A DNA stretch of 64,000 bases, taken from NCBI GenBank assembly GCA_016946835.1, contig JACVTC010000011.1, positions 1,537,001 to 1,601,000 on the forward strand, in the 5' to 3' direction. Under the pieces are notes generated by a model. It was not told the DNA's origin, did not search any database, and saw only the letters and a list, made by a program, of their open reading frames with translations. The stretch comes from Neocallimastix lanati (nom. inval.) (lineage: Eukaryota > Neocallimastigomycota > Neocallimastigomycetes > Neocallimastigales > Neocallimastigaceae). The position numbers and the translations under genes were made by a program. Shown here in pieces: positions 1 through 13,593 of this stretch (positions are counted from its first letter, which is position 1; every line of letters starts with the position of its first letter).

Positions 1-77
1 AAGATTTAATTAAAATATTAAACTTTATTTTTAACATTCCCCCAAAAGTTATCGTTTAGATTATAGAGGATATTAAT

Positions 78-255
78 CCAGTTCATTAACATGAATCCAG
101 TTGTTGACCTCATTTCTTTATGGCCACCTAAATCAGCATCTACGTAAATATTAAAAATAATTATTAGTAAATGTGAATTTTATACCATAATTGGGATTTC
201 CCTTTAAATATTTGAATATTTTTAACACTTTATACCAGTCTTCGTATGTAGGATT
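78..255 (-). pseudogene. Ty1/copia reverse transcriptase/RNase H fragment (decayed)
   Basis: On the minus strand the translation gives NPTYEDWYKVLKIFKYLKG (starting at 255), followed after a frameshift near 140 by YVDADLGGHKEMRSTTGF. This is the copia-type layout in which a short 'HW..lRYLKGT' block precedes 'YsDADwaGd...RRSTtGy', at the RT/RNase H junction. There is no flanking LTR and no continuous frame, so it is an isolated relic. A LINE-like scrap abuts it at 257. Identification rests on motif recognition only. Confidence 0.7.
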
Positions 256-256
256 A

Positions 257-358
257 TCTATTATCTATGATTTTTGCTCTAATTCTTAATCCATTATTGA
301 TAAGAGAGATACCACTATAGTTATTATAATCTGATGGATTGCCTTTTTTAGTTTTTCC
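257..358 (-). pseudogene. LINE-type (non-LTR) reverse transcriptase fragment
   Basis: Reading 358 to 257 on the minus strand gives GKTKKGNPSDYNNYSGISL, then INNGLRIRAKII. This matches the conserved non-LTR RT block 'KKGDp.d..NYRGIsLln...Ki'. The fragment is only about 33 codons long, ends in a stop, and directly abuts the copia scrap. The element has no ends or other domains left. Confidence 0.7.
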
Positions 359-952
359 TATATTTTATTATATATTTTTAATTAATTTTTTAATATTCAA
401 TTTAATTAAATATACCTAATAATATAAATTTTAAATAAAAAATTGAGCCTCTTTTTACTTTATATTGATTTTTTTAATATATAGTTATATAAAAATTTTT
501 TTTAAAATTATTTCATTGTTAAAATATTTAAATTTTAAATAATTTCATTTTTCAATTAATAAATAATAAATATTTATTATTAAATTTTATTATTATTATT
601 TTAATTATATTTATTTATTGATTCAATAATCTATAAAATAGAAATTATTCTAAAATTATTGGTATTTTTTTTTTTATCTAATAAATAAAAAAATAATAAA
701 TTAAAAAATATCTATTTATTTATTTATTATTTATAATTTTTTATTTACTTTAATTTTATTATTTCTTTATTTTATTATTTATTTACCTATTTATTAAAAT
801 TTTGAGAAATGCACCTTTTAGAAATGAAATTTTTGAACTACTTCTCCCCGAGCAATTAATGAACAATTAATGCAGGGATTAAATTAAAATAAAATTAACA
901 TTTTAATTAAAAATATAAAAAATAAAATAAAAAAAAAAAAATAAAATAAATA
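359..952. other. AT-rich intergenic sequence, nothing recognised
   Basis: Very AT-rich sequence with A- and T-runs and no open frame of note. A short GC-richer patch at about 835-880 has no recognised coding match. Confidence 0.5.
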
Positions 953-1200
953 ATGAAGTAATATAAAAGATTAAAGTATTAATAAAAATAAAATAAAATA
1001 AATAGTGAAGTAATATAAAAGATTAAAGTATTAATAAAAATAAAATAAAATAAATAGTGAAGTAATATAAAAGATTAAAGTATTAATAAAAATAAAATAA
1101 AATAAATAGTGAAGTAATATAAAAGATTAAAGTATTAATAAAAATAAAATAAAATAAATAGTGAAGTAATATAAAAGATTAAAGTATTAATAAAAATAAA
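953..1200. repeat. 52-bp tandem minisatellite, about 5 copies
   Basis: The word gattaaag recurs at 969, 1021, 1073, 1125 and 1177, an exact 52-bp period. Units are nearly identical and each contains an ATAAAATAAAAT core followed by AGTGAAGTAATATAAAAG. Confidence 0.9.
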
Positions 1201-2691
1201 GTAAAATAAAATAAAATAAAATAAAATAAAATAAAATAAAATAAAATAAAATAAAATAAAATAAAATAAATAGTAGAAATATAAATATAAGTACAGATTG
1301 AATAAAATAAAATAAAATAAAATAAATAGTAGAAATATAAATATAAGTACAGATTGAATAAAATAAAATAAAATAAAATAAAATAAAATAAATAGTAGAA
1401 ATATAAATATAAGTACAGATTGAATAAAATAAAATAAAATAAAATAAATAGTAGAAATATAAATATAAGTACAGATTGAATAAAATAAAATAAAATAAAA
1501 TAAAATAAAATAAAATAAAATAAATAGTAGAAATATAAATATAAGTACAGATTGAATAAAATAAAATAAAATAAAATAAAATAAAATAAAATAAAATAAA
1601 ATAAAATAAAATAAAATAAAATAAAATAAAATAAATAGTAGAAATATAAATATAAGTACAGATTGAATAAAATAAAATAAAATAAAATAAATAGTAGAAA
1701 TATAAATATAAGTACAGATTGAATAAAATAAAATAAAATAAAATAAAATAAAATAAATAGTAGAAATATAAATATAAGTACAGATTGAATAAAATAAAAT
1801 AAAATAAAATAAAATAAAATAAATAGTAGAAATATAAATATAAGTACAGATTGAATAAAATAAAATAAAATAAAATAAAATAAAATAAAATAAAATAAAA
1901 TAAATAGTAGAAATATAAATATAAGTACAGATTGAATAAAATAAAATAAAATAAAATAAAATAAAATAAAATAAAATAAAATAAAATAAATAGTAGAAAT
2001 ATAAATATAAGTACAGATTGAATAAAATAAAATAAAATAAAATAAAATAAAATAAAATAAAATAAAATAAAATAAAATAAATAGTAGAAATATAAATATA
2101 AGTACAGATTGAATAAAATAAAATAAAATAAAATAAAATAAAATAAAATAAAATAAATAGTAGAAATATAAATATAACTACAGATTGAATAAAATAAAAT
2201 AAAATAAAATAAAATAAAATAAAATAAAATAAAATAAAATAAAATAAAATAAAATAAAATAAAATAAATAGTAGAAATATAAATATAAGTACAGATTGAA
2301 TAAAATAAAATAAAATAAAATAAATAGTAGAAATATAAATATAAGTACAGATTGAATAAAATAAAATAAAATAAAATAAAATAAAATAAATAGTAGAAAT
2401 ATAAATATAAGTACAGATTGAATAAAATAAAATAAAATAAAATAAAATAAAATAAAATAAAATAAAATAAATAGTAGAAATATAAATATAAGTACAGATT
2501 GAATAAAATAAAATAAAATAAAATAAAATAAAATAAAATAAAATAAAATAAAATAAATAGTAGAAATATAAATATAAGTACAGATTGAATAAAATAAAAT
2601 AAAATAAAATAAAATAAAATAAAATAAAATAAAATAAAATAAAATAAAATAAAATAAAATAAAATAAAATAAAATAAAATAAAATAAAATA
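1201..2691. repeat. (TAAAA)n pentanucleotide array with interspersed 33-bp motif
   Basis: Long runs of the TAAAA pentamer are broken about 18 times by a conserved segment containing TAGTAGAAATATAAATATAA then GTACAGATTG. Spacing varies with pentamer number, and one copy (near 2170) has a single-base variant (aactac for agtac). The array reads open on the minus strand only because the repeat lacks stops. I do not consider it a gene. Confidence 0.92.
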
Positions 2692-3014
2692 GAAAATGAA
2701 AATGAAAATGAAAATGAAAATGAAAATGAAAATGAAAATGGAAATGAAAATGAAAATGAAAATGAAAATGAAAATGAAAATGAAAATGAAAATGAAAATG
2801 AAAATGAAAATGAAAATGAAAATGAAAATGAAAATGAAAATGAAAATGAAAATGAAAATGAAAATGAAAATGAAAATGAAAATGAAAATGAAAATGAAAA
2901 TGAAAATGAAAATGAAAATGAAAATGAAAATGAAAATGAAAATGAAAATGAAAATGAAAATGAAAATGAAAATGAAAATGAAAATGAAAATGAAAATGAA
3001 AATGAAAATGAAAT
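2692..3014. repeat. (GAAAAT)n hexanucleotide microsatellite, about 53 copies
   Basis: A nearly perfect hexamer array with one G variant near 2740. It would encode Met-Lys repeats on the plus strand and Phe-Ile repeats on the minus strand. There is no surrounding gene structure, so it is treated as a satellite. Confidence 0.92.
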
Positions 3015-3939
3015 TGTAATGATAAAATATTTTATTTCCTTTTATATATATATATTTGGGAATATTTCTTTTAGACATATAATTATTAAAATACATATAT
3101 TTCAAATTATTCATATTGTAAGTAAGGCAACAGTAGTATTGATGAATAAATATTATTAAATGATTGATCTTTTTATTTTATTTTACTATATTTTTTTTTT
3201 AGTATAAAAAATAAATTATACAAAATATATACAAAAGTAAATTTTTCATTTACTCATAATAAAAGAAAAACTTAAAAAAATAATTTTAAATTAAAAAATT
3301 TGTAATTAAATTGGTTTAAAATATACAAAAACTTTAATTATATATAATTTATATTTCATATCATATATATTTAATATAATATTTTAATTTTAATTTCATA
3401 TTAATACAATATATTTATATTTATTTATTTATTTATTTATTTATTAGATCATTTATTAGTTTATTTTTATTCTTTATATTTATAAATTTATAAATATCAT
3501 AATAAAATATTTTTATTAATATTTAATTTTTTTTTTTTTTTTTAAATCTTATTTTATGTTTTATAATAAAAAAAATTTTTTATTAAATTTTATTCTAATT
3601 AAATCTATTATTAATTTTTATAAACTAATAATTTTATCAATAAATTATTTAATTATTTACTATATATTAATTATAATAAAATTTTACTTTATTATTATTA
3701 TTTTTATTTTTATAATACTTTTTTTATTTTTAAATAGTTATCGAATCAATAAACAATTTTATTATATATATATTAGTTTCTTTGTTTTGATATTTTCATT
3801 AATGAATAGTATATTATTATCACCAAAAGTTTATTCGGTTTAAATATATTTTTCTTATGTTTTATAATTATCAAAAAGTTTAGTACTATGAAAGTTTAAT
3901 TTATATTGTATTTATTTATTTTATTTATTATAAAAGGAA

Positions 3940-3973
<34 letters not shown>

Positions 3974-4687
3974 TTAATAATAATAATAATAATAAAAACT
4001 CTAAATTTATATCATTAAATTGAAGATTGTATCAATTATGTATATTCAATTGTTTTTAAACATTTTTTTGTTTTTATTTTTGTTTTTATAAATTATGATT
4101 AAAGCTATTATTTAAAATTATTTTTAATTATATTAATTTTTTTTTTTAATTTGATTATTTTATCCACAAAATTTTAAAACATATTTTAATATTTTAAGTT
4201 TAATTTTTATTGATAATTACAATTATAAAAATTAATATCGAGAAATTTATATATATTATTTGTTATAATAATTATAAAATATAAATAATAAATAAAAAAA
4301 AAAAAAGATAGATTTTCTAAAATATTATATCGACTATATTTTTATTTAAGAATTTAATATTGAAATGGTTAAAATATAGAGAGAGAATTAATATATTTTC
4401 ATAATATTTACTATTATAACTATTATTAATTTAAATTCAGAAATAATTTATTTTTTACATTACATAATTTAAATCTTATTAATGAAATTATATGTAATTT
4501 CTTAAAATAAGAACAATAGAATAATAAAATCACAAAATAAAATTTTGAAATAACTATCCAGAACACATTTTTTATTTATTATGTTAATATATAAAAATTT
4601 AGAAAATATTAAATTATAATTAAAGGGAATTTCATTTTATATATTAAATATATCTATAAAATAAAACCTTTAATTACAGAATTAAAA
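3015..4687. other. Intergenic region upstream of the RasGEF gene
   Basis: Extremely AT-rich, with short ATTT and AAT microsatellites (3420-3445, 3940-4000). A 95-codon Ile/Phe/Tyr-rich frame at 3556-3843 looks like an AT-composition artefact. The promoter of the RasGEF gene should lie here, but I cannot place any box with confidence. Confidence 0.5.
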
Positions 4688-7600
4688 ATGCCAATAAATG
4701 TAATTGATACTGTTAAAGTTAAATATAATTTTGATGGAGATAATAATACTGAATTAACAATAAGAAAGGATGATATTATTGATGTAATAGTAATTGACCC
4801 GTCCGGTTGGGCAGATGGTATTATCAGGTCAAAAAAAAAAAGAGGTATTAAATATTTCAAAATTTTAATATATTTTTTATATTATATATAATAATATATT
4901 ATATTTTAAAATAATAAAACATAATATTTATATTAACATATTATTGAAAAAATATTGCATAATAATAGGATGGTTTCCTATGCAGTATACAAAATCCATA
5001 GCAGACCAGGAAAATATGAAAGTAATATAATAAAAAATAATAATAAATAAATATATACATTCAATATATAATATAATATTTTTAATAATGATATATATAT
5101 ATAATCTCTATTTACAATATGTTAATTAATTCAGTTACAAGTAGAAAAAAATAGTAGAGAAAATGATGATAATTTTTCAAATAAAGAAGAACAAAAAGAA
5201 GTATGATTGTTCAAAAATTTATCATTATATATCAATAAAAAAAATTTTTTTTTCAATAAATGCAATATATTAAATATTTATTATAATTTATTATTATTTA
5301 TTTTTAACAAAAAAGCTTTCAAGTAAATGGAAGAAAAAAAGAACAATTAATGGAAAAAAATATTATTTCAATATTGAAACAAATGAAACAACCTATAATA
5401 AAAATAAAACACTAAAAAAAGTAATTATATATATATATGTTTCTAATGAATCTAAAATATATAAATATCTTAATATATATATTTTTTATATATATAATAA
5501 TGATTCTTTTTTATAATATCAATAATTATATATAATATTAAATTTATTATGAAAATATTAATATAAATAATAATAATAATAAAAATAATAATAAAATATG
5601 AAAATAATAATAATAATAATAATAATAATAATTAATATAAAGAATGATGTATTACAAATTAAAAAAGAATTACAAACTGCACTTAATGAAGAATTACCTT
5701 TAAAACCAGAAGTTCCACCACCTCCTGTACAAAAATCGGCAAAAATTTTAAACTTAGTAAATATAATTAGTAATTCACTTTCATCATCATCGAATAATTT
5801 ATATAGTTTAGCAGGAGGTGCAGAAAAAGATAAAGAAAAGGAAAAAGATAAAGAACAAATGAAAATTGTTTCACCTTATAGTACTACCTCCAAAAATAAT
5901 ACTATTCATAATGAAAATGATATTTTAAAAATTAATGATATTGGATCAATATCACCTAATAGACCATCATCAACAAATTTAACAAAAAGTGATAGTTCAA
6001 CAGGATATGATACACAATTTAATTTTTATTCACAAGGATATAGTGGTGATAGTGAATCGAGTTCATATACTAATTCAAAACAAACTTCATGTACTTCATT
6101 AACCGCTGCTAGTAGTATGAATGGAATTAATATGACTGCTATTGCCTCTGCCGCGGCATCCATTGCATCACATAGTATTAAAACGTTAGATATTACATCA
6201 ATAGATAGTACAGTTGATTCCTCTATGAGAAAACCAATATCACCAACATCAGTTTCATTTTGTACTTCAAGTCCTCAAAGTCCAACTATGTCTGTAACTT
6301 CTCTTATTGAAAAAATAAAGAAACTGGATTTTTCAAAAACTGGATTAGCTAAAAAAAATAATGTTGAAAAGCAATATCAAAAAGTAAATCAACTATTTGT
6401 TGATTTTATAAATAATATAAATAAAAACAAAAAAGGTACTTATCTTGATCAATGTTTTGAAATAAAAAATTCCTTAAAAAAACTTTTTATATCATCAAAT
6501 ATCATAAACCAGGAAGGTAATATTATTTCTACCTCAAGTAATCAAATTAATTTATATTACACATCAATGCTTTCTCTATCAAAAATGATATTAAATGTAA
6601 GAGATGCCGTTGGAAAATGGCCACCACCAGATGTCAACCAATTAATATTTTTTCAAATAGATGATTTTTTATATAATTATCAATTACTATTAAATACCAT
6701 AAATATCGCCACTATTTCTAATAATGAAATTGGACCAGAAATAAATATATCGTCTCCAATTATAAATACAAATCCAAGCTTTTTAGCCTCTGTTGATATG
6801 TACGGTTCAAATATCATACTAAATAAAATTAATAATCAAATTTCTATTATCATGATGTCCATATCTGATTTAATTATTGTATCTAGAAAAGAACAAAGTA
6901 TTAATCAAAATATATATAAATTATCAATTGAATGTAGAGATAATATATCCACATTAGCAAATGACATTGATGATATTCACTTTAAAAAGAGAAATTCCAG
7001 AAGAACACTATCTCAATTCATTCAAAAGAAGGAAAGTTTAATAAATAGTATAAAAGAGTTAACTATTACCATAAAATCATCAAATGAAAAATTTGCACCA
7101 TCCAATTCATTAGAACTTATTTTAGAATCTCTTTCATTTTGTATAAATATCATAGATGATATAGCTGTACTTATTAAAGGAATGTATGATATATCGGATA
7201 GTCCATGTTTATCACAACATACCAGTTTCGATATGAATGAAAATAATATTCAAGATAATTATGAATATAATAAAAAATTATTCGGTGATCAGACTTCTGT
7301 TGTTAATGGATCAATTTCAAGAAAATTAGAATTTATGTTAAAGGTAAAATATTCTTAATGAATACACATAACAGAATATACAACTTTAACTCATATAGTA
7401 CATTAATAAGTACATTTTTAATAATATAAATTCATTATTATAATAACTTAATTATTAATAATTATTTTTATACCAAATTATATTTAATTTTTCTTATTTA
7501 ATTAATTAATTATATATATAATTCTTGATAAATTTTAAATTAATAATATTTATTATTAATTATATTACCATCTATATACTGTTTTTTTAATTTAATATAT

Positions 7601-9392
7601 AAAAAAGAGAAAAGAATCAAATGAACCCAAAAGTGCTGTTGAACCTGATTTTAGCAATAAGCACATAAAGTAATATTAAATATAATTTTTTTAATTTATT
7701 AATAATTTCATTTTAAATAAAAATGCAATTATTAAAATAAAATAATAATAATACAAATTATATATTTAAATGTATATATAAACATTATATATAGGAGTTT
7801 AAATGAAAAAATGAATTATAAAGGAGTAAATATATATTTATTATTATTTTTTTAATTGGTTATTTTAGATTTTTAAAAAAAAAATAAAAAAAAAAAAAAT
7901 ATTATACATATCTAATAAATTAAATTTAAAAATTTCTTTTATATTTATTTCCGTTATAATTATACAAGCAATATAATTCAGAAATTGCATTATTTAAAGA
8001 GGATTCAACACAAAGATTATACAAAGTTAAAAGTAATCCTAGAGTTGGATCAAAATCAAAAATTAATAAATTCTTTGGTGAAGATGATGCAGATATTGAA
8101 AATGAAAAATTAAATGTAATATATTTTTTCTACTATATATATATATTTAAGAATTTTATAATAAAAAAATTTTAAAATAATAAATTAAAATTAATATATA
8201 ACTGATATTAATATTAAAAATAATAATAATAATAACAATAATGAATATCTTTATAACTAGAATTCTATTCCAAAGCCTTGGTATTTAATGCCAGATTATC
8301 CAAAAGGTTCAATCACATATAATATGGAAGGACAAATTAATGGGGCAACATTAACTTCATTTATTGAATATGTTTCATCTCATGAAAAAAATGATAATAT
8401 TGAATTTGAACAAAGAACTTTATTATTAATGTTTGATCAATTTTGTACAATTCCCGAATTTATAGATTATTTATCCAAAAGATACTTTATGAAACCACCT
8501 GAAGAACTTTCTAAAGAAGAATCACAAGAATGGAAAATAGTAAAACAAACACCAACCCAAAATAAGTAAGCAAAACTTTTTTATTAATTTATAAAATCAT
8601 ATTTTATTACTATATTAATAATATATAAAAAATAATATTAATATTAATATTAAAATGAAATAAAAAGAATATTAGATTTAATAAATCTTTGGCTTTCGGA
8701 TTATTGGATTGAAGATGATACCGATAATTTACAAAAAATTATAAACTTTTTGAGAGATGCGAGTAATCCAATTAATCAGTCATATTCTGACTCTGCTATT
8801 GATATATTATTCAAGGTAAACTTAAAAAAAAAAAAAAAAAAAAAAAAAGATGAAAAAAAAATACTAAATAAAAAAGTTGACATTAAATAATATTAACTCA
8901 TAAAAAAAATAAAAATAAAATATTTTTTTATTATAATTTTTAATTAAATCATGAACATATATATATAATTATTTAATATAATTTGATATTATAAGGCAAA
9001 AAAAATGTTTACTACAGAAAGAGGTGAATCTTTACCTAATGATATAAAAGAAGTCCATGAAATAAAAACTGAAAGTAATAGAAATTCTTCAGATAATTAT
9101 CCACATCCTATATTACCAAAATCACAAGATAAATTTACATTTTTAGATATTGATCCCATGGAATTTACAAGACAAATGTGTTTATTAGAAATGGAAGCTT
9201 ATAAAAAAGTACATCCACATGAATTAATGATTGTTAATAAAAAGAACTGTAAAAGTGATAGTATAAAAATGTTAACAAAAATATCTATTAGGGTAATTAA
9301 AAAAAAAACTATGCATAATCTATTCTTATAATATCATAATATTTGCTCATAATTAATTATCAATGATATATATTATTATATTAATAAAAAAT

Positions 9393-9429
<37 letters not shown>

Positions 9430-9670
9430 TATTTCTATTCTTTTTTTTTATTTTATTATTTAGATTACACAATTTATTATCTCAACTATCTTATCTGATA
9501 GTGACCCAAAAAAAAGAGCAGCATATTTGAAACATGCAATAAGTATTTGCAAAGTAAATATAAAGTTTATTATTGCTTTATAGTATCATATATTAATAAT
9601 AATATAAATATTTTATTATATTTATTATTATTATTATTGATTAATACTTTATAATATTATTAATTTTTTT

Positions 9671-9716
<46 letters not shown>

Positions 9717-10355
9717 ATGCATGAATGTAATCAATAGAAAAGTTTTGAAGAAAGAAATTTTGACTTAGTGTTTTCAGTTATAGCTGCTTTAAATTCAAGC
9801 GCTATTGTAAGATTACAAAAAACATGGGCATTATTACAAACAAAGTCCAAAGATACCCTTGAATATTGTCAAAATCAAATTAGTCATAATAAGAATTATC
9901 AAAAATACCGTCATATATTAAAAACATGTGAAAAACCATGTATACCATTCTTTGGTAAAAAAATAAAAATAAAAATAAAAATAAAAATAAAAATAAAAAT
10001 AAAAAAAAATAATAATATTAATAATAATTAAATTTTTTAAAAAAAAAAAAATTTCCAAAAATATAAAAATTAAATAGGTATTATCTTAAAAGATATTACA
10101 TTTACAGAAGATGGAAATTCCAAATATCGTAAAGAAAATCTTATAAATATATCTAAATTCCATAACATGGCTACTATTATAGGAGAATATAATTCCTTTA
10201 AAGTACCTTATAACTTTAAAGAAGTACCATTTTTACAATTTTGGATTAAAACAAATATTATTGATATAGATGAAAAAGATGAACAAGATTTATATGACTT
10301 AAGTTTAAAGGTTGAACCAAGAGATCAAACCCTCAATAATAATGAAAATAATTAA
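4688..10355 (+). CDS. Cdc25-type Ras guanine nucleotide exchange factor (SH3-WW-RasGEF_N-RasGEF)
   Basis: Predicted activator of Ras-family GTPases, loading GTP at membranes upstream of cAMP/MAPK signalling. Fourteen exons with GT-AG introns: 4688-4844, 4969-5021, 5135-5200, 5316-5420, 5643-7343, 7608-7669, 7795-7825, 7969-8115, 8261-8565, 8668-8815, 8996-9292, 9464-9553, 9738-9954, 10078-10355. They total 3657 nt (1218 aa) with phases agreeing throughout. Domains: SH3 at residues 8-65 (VKYNFDGD, then GWFPMQYTKS); a WW-like domain at about 96-122 (first W present, second W replaced); a Ser/Asn-rich linker and helical region at 128-774; RasGEF_N at about 775-925; RasGEF catalytic domain at about 970-1210 (LDIDPMEFTRQ, KPCIPFFG). 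SH3 plus WW plus RasGEF is a fungal Cdc25 layout. The start is the first ATG before the SH3. Small exon edges (exons 6, 7 and 13) are the least certain. Confidence 0.88.
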
Positions 10356-10356
10356 A

Positions 10357-10481
10357 TTTTACAATTTCAGATTAAAGCAAATATTATTGATATAGATGAA
10401 AAAGATGAATAAAATTTATATGATTTAAGTTTATAAGTTGAACCAAGAGACCAAACCCTCAATAATAATGAAAATAATTAA
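10357..10481 (+). pseudogene. Decayed tandem duplicate of the RasGEF 3' end
   Basis: This 125-bp block repeats 10231-10355, the last 40 codons of the RasGEF gene, at an exact 126-bp offset. It carries substitutions that create in-frame stops (CAA to TAA at 10408; TTTAAAGG to TTTATAAG), so it is not coding. It lies directly after the real stop codon and probably forms part of the 3' UTR. Confidence 0.93.
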
Positions 10482-10506
10482 AAAAAATAAAAATAAAAAT
10501 AATAAA

Positions 10507-10541
<35 letters not shown>

Positions 10542-10905
10542 TAGAAAAAAAAAAAAAAGAAAAAAAAAAAAAAAAAAAAAAGAAAAAGAAAAAAAAGAAT
10601 AACAAATTAATTAAAAATAATAAAATAATGATAATATATTAATATAAAAAATACTAATAATAATAATTTATAATAACATAACAACCAATATATCTTAATA
10701 CTAAACTTTTTTTATTCCTTTAAATAAAAATTAAAATAGAATATTAACAATTAAAAATATTATAATTAAAAATAATTAATAATAAAATTAACTAAAGTTT
10801 TTTATTTAATATATAAAAATTAAAAAATATAAAATTATCATATATATATAAATAATATATAAAATATTAAAGTATATAAAAGCAAAATATATTTTTTCTT
10901 CTGTT

Positions 10906-10942
<37 letters not shown>

Positions 10943-11058
10943 ATTTAAATTTTATTATTATTATTATTTTTTAAAATAATTTTTTATTTTTATTTTATTT
11001 TTATTCATTTTTTTTAATGTATATATGGGTATTTATTATTATTTTTATAATTATTACA

Positions 11059-11091
<33 letters not shown>

Positions 11092-11125
11092 TTATTTACA
11101 TTTTTAATTTTATTTTTAATAATAA

Positions 11126-11161
<36 letters not shown>

Positions 11162-11226
11162 TCTGTATTGGGGAATAATCACTTTAATTATAATAATAAT
11201 TTTAATAGTAATAATTAATTAATTCA
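10482..11226. other. Convergent intergenic region (3' ends of RasGEF and CDK8)
   Basis: AT-rich, with A-runs at 10550-10590, a T-run at 10909-10938 and short trinucleotide repeats. Both flanking genes end here tail to tail. No other feature is seen. Confidence 0.6.
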
Positions 11227-13445
11227 TTAATTAACACGAGCACGTTTAATTTGTCGTTTGTCAGGAATATTTCTATTAATGTTATGATTTATATTACTTC
11301 TTTGAATAGAAGGTTTATTTGAATGATGTTCTGGGGTTAATGATCTATATGGATATTTAATGTACTGATTAACTTCAAATGGACTTTTTTTCAAAAAATA
11401 AATAATAATATGTAAATTAAATATATAAATTAGTAAATTAATTATTTATTTATATTTATTTAAAATATTTATATAATATTAATTAAAATTACTTCATAAT
11501 TGGTAGTGGTTCCTCCTTTAATATATAAAATTATTATTATAATTTTTATTTTTATTAATTAATTAATTAATTATTATTATTATATACATACATTTTTATT
11601 ATAATATATATACATATATTATTGAAGACTAAGAAAAAAAAAAAAAAATTAAATTAAATTACCTTAAAATAAGGATGATCTAAAGCTTCTTCTGCTGTAA
11701 TTCTACGTTTTGGATCATATTCAAGCATACTAGTTAATAAATTAAGACCAGATTTACTCTTCCATGTAGGAGCATTTTGTTGCATAAAAGTTGTAAATGT
11801 ATTTGGATACCTTTATATTTATAATTTTATATAATATTTATATATATATATGAAAAAAAATCATTTTAATATTAAATAATTTAAAAAAGAAAAAAAAAAA
11901 AAAAATCATTTACGATACTGTAAATACATTATAAATTAATAATTACATTTTAAATTTTGAAAGCTTCCCACTTTCTGGTAAATAGTTTATATCACTCCAT
12001 TGATTTTCTATTTTGATTATTATTATCATTATTAATCATAAAAATATGATTATTAATTATTTAATAAAATTTTAATATATTTATTATATATATTATTATT
12101 ATTAAATGAAAATTGTTTTATATCTTACTTGTCGGTGTTCCTAAAATCTTAAATATTTTTGTTAATTGATCCTGTTGGAAAGGAATAACCTTTTTATTTT
12201 CCATTTTCGCTTCTTCACCTTTAAATAAAGGTCTTGTAATAATTAATTCGGCAAATATACACCCTATGGCCCACATATCTTTTATTTTGATTATTATTAT
12301 TTTGATTATTTATTAATTTATTTATTTGTTTATTTATTTGTTTATTTATTTATTTAAAAATAGTATTATATATTTATTAATGATATAATAATTATTTAAT
12401 TATATATCATTGTTATATATGATTTAAGTTATTATTTTATATTTACCAACTGCTTTTGTATAATGTTTTGCTCCAAGTAATAATTCTGGAGCACGATACC
12501 AAATTGTTACTACAACTTTATCTCCATCAAAAAGAGGCCGTATAGGTTCTTTGAAAAATCTTGCTAAACCAAGATCACCTATTATCATAATAACAATAGT
12601 TTTTATATAAAATATTTGAATATTATATTATATATATATATTGATGCTAATTTAATTAAGATTTTTCATTAATTTAAATATTTTATATAATCAATCATAT
12701 TTTTTTTTTTTTTTTTTTTTTTATTTTTATTTCAATATTTTTACCAATTTTTACTGTCCCATCCCTCATAATTAATATATTCTTTTTATTTATTTATTTA
12801 TTTATTTATTTATATTTATATATTTATATATAATGAATATGTATATAAAATTAGAATTTATATAATTTTAATTTTTATTTCACTGAATTTTTATTTTATA
12901 TCCAAAATAAATAAATTAATATATTATTACAGCTGGTTTTAAATCTCTATGTAAAATCCAGTTAGCATGTAAATAAGCTAAACCATTTAATAATTGAAAT
13001 AATATTGATTTAATTGATAATTCAGGCAGAGGTTTTCTTTCTGGGTGAGAATGACCTCCACCATGATAATGAAGAATATTCTTTATATACGTATATATTA
13101 AGAAATACATATATAACAAAAAAAAAAAAATATATATATATATATATAAAACAATTTTATATTTTATTATGCAATTATTGTATAATAAAATATAAATAAT
13201 GACATTGAAATAATATATATTTATATTAAAATTTTATTATTATATAATTATAATCAAATATTTATTAATAATAATATTATAATTTTAATATAAAAAAAAG
13301 TTGATTTTTGATAAATTAATATTACCAATAAATCATATTCCGAATAATCAAATACAATTGCAATTGAACGTTCTTTGGGTTCTATAATAACTTCTTCTAA
13401 ATGAACAATATTTTCATGATTAATTTCTCTTGAAATCTGTTTTAC

Positions 13446-13477
<32 letters not shown>

Positions 13478-13562
13478 TTTAATTGATTTTGAAATTCATT
13501 TTAATTTAAATACCCATTTAATAATTATAATAAATATATTAGAAAAAACAAAAACAAAAAAA

Positions 13563-13593
<31 letters not shown>

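Noticed and set aside
953-2691. CRISPR-like array (regular 33-bp motif between spacers)
   Set aside because: The spacers are just varying numbers of TAAAA; the genome is eukaryotic and the array is a satellite.
1135-3114. Long minus-strand open frame of Phe/Ile/Leu/Tyr repeats and a plus-strand Met-Lys frame (2696-3019)
   Set aside because: Both are readings of pentamer and hexamer satellites that happen to lack stops; there is no gene structure around them.
3556-3843. 95-codon hydrophobic frame that could be a small membrane protein
   Set aside because: Composition is what AT-rich sequence gives (Ile, Phe, Tyr, Leu, Asn), with no motif and no support from the context.
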